The notes beneath the pieces were generated by a model. The model did no database searches. It saw nothing but the letters and a program-made list of their open reading frames with translations, and was not told the origin of the DNA. DNA of 64,000 bases, from NCBI GenBank assembly GCA_019722365.1, contig JADFUC010002358.1, positions 992,001 through 1,056,000 of the forward strand, in the 5' to 3' direction. Position numbers and translations under genes: made by a program. Source of the DNA: Lithospermum erythrorhizon. Taxonomy: Eukaryota; Streptophyta; Magnoliopsida; Boraginales; Boraginaceae. Shown here piece after piece: positions 1-12,548 of this stretch. The stretch's first letter is position 1. Each line of letters begins with the position of its first letter.

Positions 1-1432
1 ATGATTAAATTATATTCATGAGACCAAGAATTCATGCAAACATTAAAAAATAAGACTTGAACCTAGATTTTTGGTTTCCAATCCGTTTGGTGTCATTCAT
101 ATATGTAGAGTGCAATACTTACTCTTCCAAAGTGACTTTTGTGAGCATATAATTTGTGGATCTAATCGGACAAATGGAGTGGTTAGATTTTTTTGACCAA
201 ACAATTAAACACTACTTTTCTATTGAATGGATTAGAATGAATATTGTACCATTCACCAAATCTGTTTTGTAAGATTCGTTCTGCTTCTTTTATTGATGTG
301 AAAGAGACTGTTTTTTCATGCATTTGGATAAAAGCATATTATCTCAACCTAGCAATGGAATTTGATAAAAACTTATGGATCTTTGGCAAGTTGACTTGTA
401 GAAAAGATAAGATTTTCATAATCAAATAGATATTAAATAATTAAATATTCGCTTTTCGATAAAGAAATAATTGAGCTGCCGTATATCGAGAGATAAATCT
501 TTGTCTTCAATTCTTTAATTATATTATTAAAAATAAAATTAATATTATGAAAATATTTTAAAGATAAATTGATTATATAAATTTTATATTTTTAAAATAA
601 TGAATTAATAATTGAAGGGAGTATTTTATAAATAGGTCGGTCAAGCATTGTTTGGTGGAAGCAGACACCAACATTTTCTTGATACAAAAGCCAAGGTTTG
701 GTCTTTCCCCATATTTTGCTTTAAAGCTTTCCTTATTTTGACTCCTCATCAGAAAATGCTTATTTAAATCAACCCAAATACTTTGTAATTGTGAAGATTC
801 AATGAATTGATGGAATTACAAATTATCGATACGAACTAGATGTTTAAAGATGATATTTAAATACAATATGAATTGATGGAATTATAACATCTTGATATTT
901 AAAGATGATACTTAAATACAATATTTAAGTTTGATAGTAGATACATTTAATTTTATACATCCAGAAGTAGATGCATATATTTGAACATCCAAAAAGCTAT
1001 CACACACCACATAAAAATTATCATGTTCGAGGCTTCTCCATACTTACTCGAATGATTATTAATATAGGAGTATAATAGATCATATATAACATGATACATG
1101 ATGCATGAGTATAATTATCAATGTTGAGTCAAACAAAGGGAAGTACTCCATAATAAAAACTTATTCAATGCATAAAAGTCAAAAGGAATCCAAAGAATGA
1201 AAGCATGTAGAAACCAGCGCAATTCAGGCAACACATTCCACAAAATCTGCAGGTGGAGATCCTACTTGTTCATGCCAGAATATGCAATACTTTGACTAGA
1301 ACTCAATTGAAGTTGGAAATGAACCCTCTTTCTGCAAAATTTCATATCCTCTCATATTCATTTATAGATTTATAAAGTTTATAATGATCCGTTCCGCAAT
1401 GTACCATCTGCAAAATTAATGTTTTAAGACAT
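1..1432. other. AT-rich intergenic DNA downstream of HHO
   Basis: I see no gene here. The only long frame (244-429, plus) has no recognisable domain and is probably chance. The right part (about 1200-1432) is likely the 3' UTR of the HHO gene. A short tandem duplication lies at 804-924 and is listed separately. Confidence 0.6.
804..924. repeat. Two-copy tandem repeat, period about 66 bp
   Basis: The block starting GAATTGATGGAATTA at 804 starts again at 870. Both copies continue into a TTTAAAGATGATA-TTAAATACAATAT segment. The second copy is about 10 bp shorter because of an internal deletion. It is noncoding. Confidence 0.65.
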
Positions 1433-3611
1433 CTACACACTGTCATTTTCTGATGAGTGAACATGATCACTTTTCCAGCAATCACTTTCTGATTTTTCAT
1501 CGTCTTCGTCTTCCATACTATTGCCAGCTGCCATTGAAGTTCCTCGGGAATTGCTAACGAAATGAAGGGGACCATGGGGAGAACCGGATTGAGAATTGCT
1601 CTGCTTTGGGGTTTCACCAAATTTATCTTGTGGTGACCCCAAACCACCCAACGCGAGTGAATGACTTTGATCTGATGCTTTAGTATTTGGAGCTCTTCTG
1701 ATATGAAGGCGATATTTCTGATACCACAGAGAAATATTAAGCATTCGCTAATCTTCAAACTCAACTAAAATATGAATTTTGGCTATGAAAACTAGTAGTT
1801 TTGATCTCACCTGCAAATGGCTTTTCACTTCATCGTTGGTGACACCATCAACTTGCATAAGCTCTCTAATCTGTTTAGGAGTAGCAACTGCAAAAATACC
1901 AAAACATTTAGATTTGCTCTTGAAGATATAAAAAGTGGAAATAGTTTATCTAGACAATGCAAACAACAGGAGATGAACTCTTCTTAATTGGGATAACACA
2001 CAGCCTTGATACATTCATGCCTATACTTCTAGTAAGATGTAATAACATTGTGAGCAACTAAATAGACCCTCAACTTATATCCTCAAAACTAAGATCATAG
2101 ATCAGTAAGAATTTATATAGCTTGTAAGGCCTTGCATCCGGCAAACAACTAAGAAATTGTAGCTCTTAAAGAAACATTCAACAAATTCTCAGCATTAAGA
2201 CACAAAGCACGGATAAAAAATAATTAAATTCAACTTGTGCATGAACAATATGACTCAAACTCTAACCTTGTGAGCCTCCTAATTGTTCCAATGATTCAAC
2301 AAACTTTCGGTGCAATTCCGTGGACCAACATCTTCTTTGCTTCCGATTACTCTGCTGTTGTGATTTGCTAGGTACATTTGACTGACCATTAGAGGTAGAA
2401 GAGGAACCAGTTATGCTACTAACACTGGCTTTAAAACTCAAACCACTAATAAGAGTATCATCTCTTGGACTTTTTATTCCAGGGATTCGAAGCGAAAGCT
2501 CCGGTACTAAGGGTAAATCATGCTTCTCTTCCTTTCTTACTATTTCAAAGGGGAAGCCATTGTAGCCCTTGAAAGATCCAGATGCAATTCCCATAGATTT
2601 ATTTTCACATGACTTCACTGCTCTTAATTCATCATCAACCCTCTACCACAACATAACAAATTAAACAAACGCCGAAATAAGTACCACAAAATAGATCAAC
2701 TAAACTAACAGTTATACTAGACCAAATTAGCAACTATACAGTAAATTAACCAAATCAAAGAAATCAAGAAGATACCTTTCTGATATCTGATCCTTTTCCT
2801 TGTTTATTATTGCTGGAATTACCATTCCAGAGCTGGACTGAACTCATCCAATTCATTTTTTCTTTACTGTTTTCACTCTCTTTAAAGATCTCAACCTTCT
2901 TATCATCTTCTTTCTCACTATTTCTCTTCAGTGGAATAAATTGTTCCAACACCGGCCCCGTGTTTAATTTCCTACACTGCATTGCTTCCTCCTTTACAGC
3001 TACAATAGCTACAATTTACCACCCAAATAAACAAATTTTAGCACAACTTAGCCCAACGATCAGTGGCGAAACCATGATTTGCTAAAAAATTATGTTGTTC
3101 GCCCCTTCCCCTAAAAATATAATTTCCTTCATTCGTCTAATATTAGTTTTTTCACCACCTCTTCATAAAATTCCTGGTTCTGCAATTGGAAGTAAATATG
3201 CATAAAAATATAGGAGGACACATAATGCAATTTGTTCCTATACATAATCAGAACTTCAGAATGGCAATATCATAAGCAACAAATGAACCAACTTCATTCT
3301 AAACCAGCTAAAAATCCACATACATAGAAGTATTTAATCAAACAAAAGAACATTAAAACAAACAAATCATATCACAAAAGTAAAAAATTGTTACCATCAT
3401 TAAGAATGAGCATAGAAAGAGGCAGTTCATTTTGAAAAGCCACGATCTTCCGCATCTCATCTTCAAGTTTGTTGATATACTCATCAAACTTCCTTAACCT
3501 CTCCGAAACATCATCCATCATTAAAACTTGTCCTAAAAACTCACTTATTGTCCGATTCATACTATATCTAGCTGATGAACACGCTTTATCATCATCCTTA
3601 ACCAAACCCAT
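1433..3611 (-). CDS. HHO: HHO/NIGT1-type GARP (MYB-like) transcription factor
   Basis: Nuclear DNA-binding protein of the HRS1 HOMOLOG (NIGT1) family, known in Arabidopsis as repressors linking nitrate and phosphate starvation signals. Five exons: 3395-3611, 2776-3008, 2267-2642, 1811-1887, 1433-1717. They join in frame to 395 residues, a normal family length. Residues about 30-75 form the family's N-terminal coiled coil, ending in the [13 protein letters not shown] stretch that resembles the HHO5/HHO6 subgroup. The GARP domain spans about 251-309: [20 protein letters not shown], then [10 protein letters not shown], then [14 protein letters not shown], the signature being split by two introns exactly as in relatives. 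Ser-rich linkers lie on both sides and the tail is acidic. Which HHO paralogue it is cannot be settled here. Confidence 0.95.
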
Positions 3612-6590
3612 ATCTTGTTCAAATTTCTTAGATCCTTAATAAATAAAAAATCTGATCAAACCCCAACAAAATGATCACAACCATGTAAATAAATCTCGTG
3701 AAAGAAGCTAAATATGAAAATCACATGTAATGATCTGTTTGTATATGGTTATATATAAGTATCAAGAATGGGAGAGATCGAGAGAGAGGGAGAGAGATAT
3801 TCTGTTTCAACGGCGGGTTTTAACAGAGATGACGTGTACGTATATGTGAGAGAATATTTAGATTTACCGCAAAAACATTTTCCGTACGTCGCATATATAT
3901 GGAGTATTTATTTATTTGTGTATTATGTGTGGTTTATTTATAGAATTCGAAGGATCTTTCTGCATATCTTTTGTTTTGGTACTGTCAAGATTCTGTCCTT
4001 GCCTTAGCTGGATATTCCACGTGTTCGTTTTTTGGACTACTTTTATTTTTATTTCATTTTGGTAAATATGTTTATTAATGGGAAATTATTGGTTAATATA
4101 GATATTGAGAACAACTAGCAGAATTAGTTGAAATGTTCCTATATTATTTATCCTTATTTAAGATTAATGTTGCTTCCTGACTCATAAAGATTCATTTACT
4201 CGATATTTCTTTTACAAATAAAGTAAAACGTTTCAATTCTAATACTTTAGAAAATGACTTTTAAGTATCCAAGTGACTTACCATCTTTGGTTTATTTCAA
4301 ATGAGATTGTTGATTTATACTACGTATTAGTTCAACAAAGTGAAACTTGTGGTAGTGTTTTGAAATCAAATGTGGTAAGACTACACTTGTTCCTCCAGCT
4401 TTGAACACTGAATATTGAGCCAAAAAAGTCTAAATTGGGGACTAGTGATTTTGTCAAAGAACATTTTTAGATTCCTCTAAAGTCTTACCACTTCTTCCAA
4501 AGGCAGGGGTCAGGTGGTAAAAAATGGCTTGCAAATTTAGAAAAACAAACAGTCCATTCTCATATTGGGAATCCCAGCGGCCTCCACGGTAGGGGGGTGG
4601 TCAGGACATGAATAATTGAAATGTGAAGATTCTCTTCTATAAGGTACCATCGTCTCAGCTTTGAAGGGGGAAAAGAATGGTAAAAAGGACCAATTCCTTA
4701 TTCTCTCTTCAAGGAATCAAACATATGGAATCTTTACTTGGCCATCACACCATTAATTAATTATGCTACTGTTTAATTGTTTCACAAGAACTATTAGTGT
4801 TATAGTAATATCTAGTACAATCATCTCACGCTACATCATGGAGAATTATTATTGAATTAGTCATCATGCTCAAAATTATAAAATGATTCCTTGCTTACAA
4901 GTCACAAGCGTGATTATGAATGTCTAATTAACAATCTATCACGTATTTCATATAATCATATACGAATATATACAACAATAAATGAATTTAACATTTTATC
5001 GATGTGCTTCACACCTAGTCGCTGGATAAGTGAAACCAAACCGAAGCTTGTTGGATGTATATTACATTTAACTCGACTATATCAAACCTTGAAAATAAAG
5101 TTCGACTCGATCATATACAATTATACATACCCACAATTCGACTCGACTCAATTTGGCAAGCGAATACACAACTCAAATTGAGCATTTCCCGTAGAAAGTA
5201 TAATGTTTCATGTGTTGATAAATGTAATATGTTCTACCTCAACTCTCAAGATTTTGCTACCAAATAGGATATTTGGAATTGGACCAATCCGTTCTAAAGT
5301 AACTGTGAATTGGAAGACCTATACCCTTACACAGATCCCAAAACACCCCTAATTATATTCATTCACTTTAGTTTAACCTTTCACCTCATTAGTCATCAAT
5401 TTACTGGCCATGCTCCAAACAGAATGATAGAAAATTCCAAAAATGGGCATCTATAAGTATAATAATCCCATCTATAACAAAACACAAAATCATGATGTGC
5501 CCTCTTTAGCTTCTTGAAGCCATCTCATCATTCTATCGACACAAATTTTAAAATTTATGATAATTGATAACTATTTCAAGAGTATGATCTTGTAAATAAA
5601 AAATGGAGCATATAAAAGTCAAATGATTATATTGACTAGTCAATTCGTTATGTGGCATGCCTTAGAATGTAGGACTAATCATTTGGCCGCTATGCATTTT
5701 TTGTAGAAAGAATATGACCTGTGCCCACTGCTTTGTCTTGATAATCAAACAAAATACTTAATTTTGGTATTGAAGTACACACTTTGATTTTTATCCAATA
5801 ATGACTTCATTTCAACTTATAAGGATATATTTCTATAATTCTATAATGCATCATGGGATACTATCAGAATAGGTACACTGGTATTAGGCTTAAGGACTAT
5901 GTTAAGCACCTAATCTAGAGCTTTTTCCCCCTAATCTAGAGTCTTTTGTTCTTCGACATACATACAATTAATATCAACAAATTTATAAACAAGATGATGA
6001 AATATATAGCAGATCCATTCTTTAAAAGCTATTGAAGATCTATGTTGAATTATATGGTAATAGAAAAGAGTCAACCACACACCCCAGATAATCAACTCAT
6101 CCAAATTGTGAATGAATACAAGGTTTTTTTTTTTTACAACTGCAAACAAAGCTAAGAAAAGTACTCATGCTAATTAAATACTAATACAATCCAACAAACT
6201 TGTACTACCAATATATTACTATAATGATTAGGAAGAAAATCAATTATTTGAGCCTAACTTCATCGAGCGAATATTTAGTCTTGAATTACAAAAAACAAGC
6301 AAAGGGGAAAAAAACAAGTATGCTCATTTTTGCATTATACATGTTTACATTGCATGCAAAGGGCTGATGCTAAAAAAATTATTGATGTTTGCATGCCTAA
6401 AATCTACAGTACAAAACATGTGAACTCCACTGAGTGAAAAAGGACCAGATAATACAATGGAAAATTGTTGACTGAAAATTGAACTAAAATCACACACTCC
6501 ATTTCCACTGTCAATCTATACCCATATTGCATTTCAATAGCTGCATATTTGATACCTGGTTAAGTAAAGCCAACTTTAAGTGTATTTAGC
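3612..6590. other. Intergenic region between HHO and EMB1273-like gene
   Basis: The left part is the HHO promoter, with a TATA-like motif and a CACGTG G-box at 4018-4023 about 400 bp upstream. The frames at 4891-5267 and 5931-6149 have no domain or splice context. The last 300-400 bp probably include the 3' UTR of the EMB1273-like gene. I see nothing else. Confidence 0.55.
3749..3758 (-). promoter_or_regulatory. Putative TATA box of HHO
   Basis: TTATATATAA lies about 140 bp upstream of the HHO start codon in a region that also carries a GA-rich run (3768-3800). The motif is palindromic, so orientation is inferred from the gene. Confidence 0.45.
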
Positions 6591-8052
6591 TCAAGATTGC
6601 CGATCTGAGACACTCGAGGTTGTTTCAGTTGCATTTCTTGGCCTTCTAGACCACAAAATGGCAAACCATAAAGTCCTCAACAACACTCCATTTGCAAAAT
6701 GTGGAATAAAGATACGTCCCCAGTATGGGTAGTAAGGGCCTGGCAGTTTGAGCAACGTGAAGAATACTGCTATGATAACCAGGTGCCAGGGAACTTCAAA
6801 ATTCTGCAAATATAGAATGACAAAAAAAAACCATTTTGGTATTCAATCATCACTGGTGGAGGGGGAGGCCATTACCGCCTTACCAGTTTATAAAAACACT
6901 GTTCCCTGCTCATTCACTTGATGCAATATGACAACATCTATGAACTCACCTTCAGTGATGGAGATGATTCCAAAGCTGCCTCTTTTAAGACCCCAGCAAC
7001 AGTTAAACCAAGCAGAAGAGGTATAAAGATGAAATAAAGCTTTCTTTCATGTGCACTATATGACATCTCGCTGATGGAGGTCACTGCCATTACTGGCACA
7101 TACAAGTATTTAACAACAGTCAAAAAAAGATCAAGAATGAGCTGAACAAAATTGTCCATGGCTCTGCTCCAAGGGAAACGCTTCACCGGTTCAGGGGCAT
7201 CTTCCCAGAGTTTTCTAGCCTTGTCCATAACAATATCCAAAAACATTTTCTTTGGCTCATCAGAACCTCCTGCGGCCATGTCCATTGCACAAAAGACCTT
7301 TACCTTCAGTTTTGAGTGACGCGTCAAATTCCGTTTGAAAGTTGTATCACCCTTGAACACCCTACCATCCTGATTCTTGGGCAAAAGGATAACTAGAGTT
7401 ATACACTATACGAATTATTAATACAAGTGTTTGAAGCATCTCAATTAGTCAAACATATTAGTGTCAAAGAAGGCTAGTTAACCAGCACAACATAATCCCT
7501 CGGAAACATTCAAAACGATCATAGGTGTATGTGTGTGTGGAGAAGCGATGGTAAAACAAGCACATCGTACATGTGAGTTAGTAGGGAAGGGAAAAAATGA
7601 ACTCCCACATAATCTAAGATGAACCTCAAAATTCCCTTGTCACTTAATTTCACATCAAACAAAGATGAACTGAATCAGGAATCAGAATATAGCATTTCAT
7701 CGGCTGGATCAACAATTAACTACTGGAGATTGCTATAATGAATAACTAAACAAACAAATTCTTCTGTTGGGTACTTCCCAAACACATTAATCAACTCATA
7801 AAAAGAGTAAGACACTTCGACAAGTACCCAAACGACGAAGCTGGGACAACCCAAAAACGAGAGACAATAAAAACAGGTATAACATATACTAAAATTAAAA
7901 AAGATTGGAACTTTATTTTAAAAAATGCAGATTTTTACCTTGAAATGAAAGGAAGCAAGGGAGTTGGTTGTTGGAATTGCAAGTGATACAGTGGTATTAG
8001 TAAGATGAAGCAGTTTAGAGCAAGGATTACTTGCTGCAAATATCAGTGTCAT
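6591..8052 (-). CDS. EMB1273: EMB1273-like plastid membrane protein
   Basis: Similar to Arabidopsis EMBRYO DEFECTIVE 1273, a plastid-targeted protein needed for embryo development; its biochemical role is not established. Exons 7939-8052, 6950-7375 and 6591-6803 join in frame to 250 residues. The first exon, rich in Ser, Thr and Ala, looks like a transit peptide. I chose the ATG at 8052 (MTLIFAASNP) because it directly precedes it; the ATG at 8112 is in frame and would add 20 residues. After a soluble stretch with DIVMDKARKLWEDAPEPVKR, three to four hydrophobic segments follow: around LILDLFLTVVKYLYVPV, LYFIFIPLLLGLTVAGVL, HLVIIAVFFTLLKL and LLRTLWFAILW. The family name is from memory of the conserved core, so the identity is less certain than the gene model. 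Confidence 0.85.
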
Positions 8053-8672
8053 TCCTTGTTTTATCAATGTAAATTCAAGATTCAATTCAGTTTGATTATC
8101 AGAATTATTCAAACCATACAGATAACACAGGTTCTTGATTTTCAGCTCAGGGTTTTAGCTTTAGACGATGACAAATTGGAATTGGGTATTTAGTGGACTC
8201 GATATTATTAAACCAATAGTCCAAAGTTGATGGATTTCATTGTTTGATCCAACTTACCAATTTTTCTTGTGATAATTCAATGGTCTAACGGTTAAGCTAG
8301 CAACCTTGATGGTTAAGGATTCGAATTTCATGTAAAGAAGGGGTTGAAAATTATTGTAATTTTAACTATAAAGAAAAAAAAAACAAGTATGAAAAAACTT
8401 GTTTATTCTCTTTATTTTTTGGTACAATAGTTCAAGCTTGGATACAATTGTACACAATACTCTCACAATATCTATCAAACCAAATAAATAAAATCTTCCA
8501 GCTAGAGAGAGTTGATCAACTCTTGACCAATGTTATTACATGGATAATGAGATGATCATACAACATACAAGGTGCTACCAAAATTGATTTTCTTTCTCCC
8601 GCTCTGCGAATTCCAGGATGTATCATTGCCTCAACAGTCAGATATGGAAGATCAGTTAGTTCCTTGAGTATT
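8053..8672. other. Intergenic spacer, EMB1273-like promoter and AGPR 3' end
   Basis: The two minus-strand genes are about 620 bp apart. The spacer should hold the EMB1273-like promoter and the AGPR 3' UTR. It contains a run of A at 8372-8381 and no coding frame I can support. Confidence 0.5.
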
Positions 8673-11600
8673 CTAGGGAAACAAAGGCAATGAAGAGAGC
8701 CCTGTTTTCTCTGGAATTCCCATCATCAAATTAAGATTTTGTAATGCCTGGCCAGAAGCTCCTTTCATAAGGTTATCGATCTGCACCAAAATTGAAGCAG
8801 AAACAAGTACTTGAAGTATTGTCACATTAACTGAAACAAGGCACCAGGTGGATTAAACTTACAACGGATATTATGATCGCACGCCCTGGAAGTCTATCCG
8901 GGAATACATTAAAAAGGCAGAGATTGCTCCCACGTACATGTCGTGTATGAGGAATTTCATTCTTATTCAGCAACACAACAAATGTTTCATTCTGCACACA
9001 AGGGAAATAAAGTCTAAATTAATTATGTATATTATTTTGAAGACTGTTCACATTTTCCAAAAAACAAAATAAAACTCTATAATACTCTCTCCATCTCAAT
9101 AAACTAAAAAACAAAAACAACTCAAATTTGACCATAAATTGATCTTCTTCAACATTTTTGTATGGTCAAATTTTTTACATATGGGTGCCTTGTGTGTAAT
9201 ATCTTGCGGTCTACTAATAAGAGCTCATTCTTGCCAGCGATATAATTTCTTGTCCGTGAACGAAGTATATGCATATTACAAATGCAAATGTATATTACAA
9301 ATGCATCACACACAAATTCAGAAATGCTTCTTAAACATTCTTATACTTCGGTTGTCAATCAGGAAACACAGAACATTAACAAGTATCACAAACCTCATAG
9401 AAGCTCTTCAAATGTTGGTATAGATCTTCAGTTGAGACTCCAGGAGCCATTTCCACATAAATGGTTGATTGCATGCCACGACTCTGTTCAATGAGTACCC
9501 CTTATTACCACAGGAAAAAACTCATTGAATAAAAGAAACTCATAAAGCTTGAGACAAGCATTACCATTGGCATTAAGTGTGGAGTGAAGCTGACAGTCAC
9601 TTTAGAACCTACGGCTTCTGATAATCCTTGTTCGATTTCCGGCACTGAAAGCATATGGAGAACAAGTCATTGTCTTTGCGAATATTGAGTGGTAATACAT
9701 ATTCACATTTCAATCTGCCAGTCTTTGCATCCATCTGGTGGTTTATTTACTAACCGTGACGATGCCGAGTTACACCATAAGAGTTTATTCCCTCAGCTAT
9801 TTCTGTATATAAGTTTGCCTCTTTTGGCCCACGTCCTGCACAGATTCTAAATATTAAAAGCTCTTGAAGTAATAGTGTTATATAGGTCTGACAATTGTAA
9901 TTTTACCAGCTCCAGTGACACCAGATTTGGAGTCGATGATGATATTTTTTACTTCAATAAGGTTAGCCTGTAAACACAAAAAATATTATGGATATAGTAA
10001 TAACAAAAGAAGAAAAGATCGAACAGAAGAAGTCAACTATCGTGAAAACAAACAGAAATTCAAAGTAAATGTTTTAATATTAACAGAAGACAATTTGCAA
10101 AATCTAAATGGGTAATAGCAAAACAGGTGGAAAATAATATCAGCAACTTACATGCAAGATTTAAATGAGGATTTAATATATTAATAATAACAAAAGCTGG
10201 AAAATAATACCAGCTATTCACACTATTTTTAATTACATCCTACGCAAATGGGTAAGAACGGAGGCAAAAATTCTGAACACAAGCCATTAATGGGAGAAAC
10301 TTAATGCATGGAAGAAACTAGAATTTTTCTGATCAAAAGTTTATTCACTTGGGGATTCTCATATTGCCTTTCAATCTAGGGAACAAATAAAGCAGAAAGT
10401 AAAACAGTTCTGAATACATTTCCTTTCATGTGAGAAACAAGAAGACACTCTTTCAGTTAGCAAATTAACAAATATATCTTAGTCTGGCTTACAGGCAATA
10501 CAATTAATAGAATTCAAGTAAGAGATTCGTAGTATATGCAATCGAGACACTAGCTGCAAACATCTTAAGTAGTTAAGTTGCAAACAAACCTTCATCAAGG
10601 GGACAAGAGGAAGCTGAATGGACGTGGGATAGCAACCAGGGTTAGCTACTAGCTGTGCACCTTGGATTTCACTTCTATAAATTTCAGTTAAACCATATAC
10701 AGCTTCTTTCTGCAGTCAAACAAAACAAAAATAGAATTGACAATAAATGAGAGAAAAATATAAAAAATGTAGAGGATGAAGAAAGTTATATGACACGGAA
10801 TATATGGAAACACAGAATTATTTAAATTACAAGGCACATAGGATGATTGAAAGTTTGGTGCAAAGTAAAAAAAGATGCAAGCATTAGGAAAAAAAAAATG
10901 AAAAGAAGAGAAAACCCACCTGCAAATCTGGTGCTCTGTGCGCCTGACCATACCACTCTTCATATTCACTAATATCTTGAAGCCTAAAGTCCTACATGAA
11001 TTCATAATTGTTGGTAAAATTGATTGATGCATAAGGATAATAAAAATTATGTGAGCAATGTAGTATTGATAGATGTCTTACAGCTGAAAGATCAACAACT
11101 TTTAAATCCCTTGGAAGAGACATAATAATTTCCTGCAGAATTAACAACAACATAATCAGTAAAGCGGAATATAAAGTTATCGAAGACAGAAAATCTTAAT
11201 CGTTGCATTGGACTATGGGAGTATGCTTAATTGCTTGTTCAAATACTCAATGTCCAGTTGTTAAAAAAAAATCAGAAAGACTACAACTTTTTTCTCTTTC
11301 GAAGGCACATGGAAAGAAATAACCTGAGTGGTTCCATGTGGTAAGCAACAAAACACAGCATCCACTGAAGAAAAGTCTGCATCCTTGACAGCAATCAAGT
11401 CTGGCAATTTCTGGAAGATATATCATTTAAGAATTGGTTTACAGACAAAGTTAACAACTCAATGAAATGAATCAAAAGATCAAGTAAAGAAGTACCAAAA
11501 CTATATAGTAACTTGAATGTGTAGGCTCTATAGGCAAGTCATGTGTAGAGAACATCATGTCAAGAGAATTTCTTCCTACTAAATCCAATACAAAAAGTAG

Positions 11601-12548
11601 TGAAAGTATAAAAATATCATACTTGGGTTGCCAAATGGGGGAAAACTGACCCAATTGGTTGGCCAGCTTTTCTATCTGCAGTCATCAGGGTGATCTCAAA
11701 ATTCGGGTGATTAGCAAGGAGTCTAATGATCTGAAAGTATAGACAACAAATAGTATAAGAATAACTTCATTAACAGAATACAAATCTTAAAACAAACTGA
11801 GTACTACAAAGCCAAAGCAGTATTAAATTGTTGGCATTGTCGTCGTATTAATTTGTGATCCTAATACTATATTCAAATGCATAATGGTGCTACAACTACA
11901 TCGCTTAATAATCGTACTTCGATGGATATATAGCAACATTGAGTAAGAAAAACTAGTAGCTCAGGTTTGCAGCAACTACTTCAAGTTCCCAAAACCTGAA
12001 TCAAAAGAAACCAAATTAGGAGTTAAATACCTCAGAACCAGTATAACCACTAGCTCCAAGAACTCCAATTCGATAATTTTCGGATTTCAGAGATGGTGAA
12101 GACACAGCAGAAGCTCTAATGCAGACTGCCCTCTGCTTTGAACAGTTCAACTGATCCTACAAATTTCCACCATTAGTCCATTACTCAACAACCATCATAA
12201 ACAATAACCTCTAATTCCTACTTTTCAATGCATTTTCTACAAAATTAACATAAAAATGCTAACTTTATGTTTAACAATATTTCAATTCATAAAATAAATC
12301 ACAAAAATTCGAACTTTTTGTTTAATCATATTTCAATTCATAAAATGAAACATAAAAATTAGAAATTTATGTTTAATAATAATCCAATTCATAAATAAAA
12401 CATAAAGATTCAAACTTGAACTAATTATGTATAAACAAATCATACATTATTGATAATGAAAATGGAATGCAGTAAGTGGTGGTACCTTGAGCTTAAATGG
12501 TGAACATTGAGTGAAGCAAATTGAATTAAGAGCAGCTAATGAACCCAT
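8673..12548 (-). CDS. AGPR: N-acetyl-gamma-glutamyl-phosphate reductase, chloroplastic
   Basis: Catalyses the NADPH-dependent reduction of N-acetylglutamyl-5-phosphate to N-acetylglutamate semialdehyde, third step of ornithine/arginine synthesis in plastids (EC 1.2.1.38, ArgC family). Thirteen exons: 12486-12548, 12031-12156, 11623-11730, 11324-11410, 11082-11132, 10920-10991, 10590-10709, 9907-9967, 9755-9835, 9565-9644, 9394-9483, 8863-8991, 8673-8780. They join in frame to 391 residues, close to plant homologues. The first 45 or so residues are transit-peptide-like. The nucleotide-binding motif [12 protein letters not shown] is at about 52-63. The catalytic Cys is residue 195 in [10 protein letters not shown]. 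The HRH triplet at 254-256 fits the catalytic His. [13 protein letters not shown] is the conserved C-terminal-domain strand. All introns are GT-AG. Intron 1 holds a 51-bp tandem repeat. Confidence 0.97.
12252..12420. repeat. 51-bp tandem repeat in AGPR intron 1
   Basis: Units begin at 12252, 12303, 12354 and 12404 with AAAAAT-like heads and share TTTAA-CAATTCATAAA cores. Three are near full length and the fourth is partial. They differ by substitutions, so the array is not recent. Confidence 0.75.
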
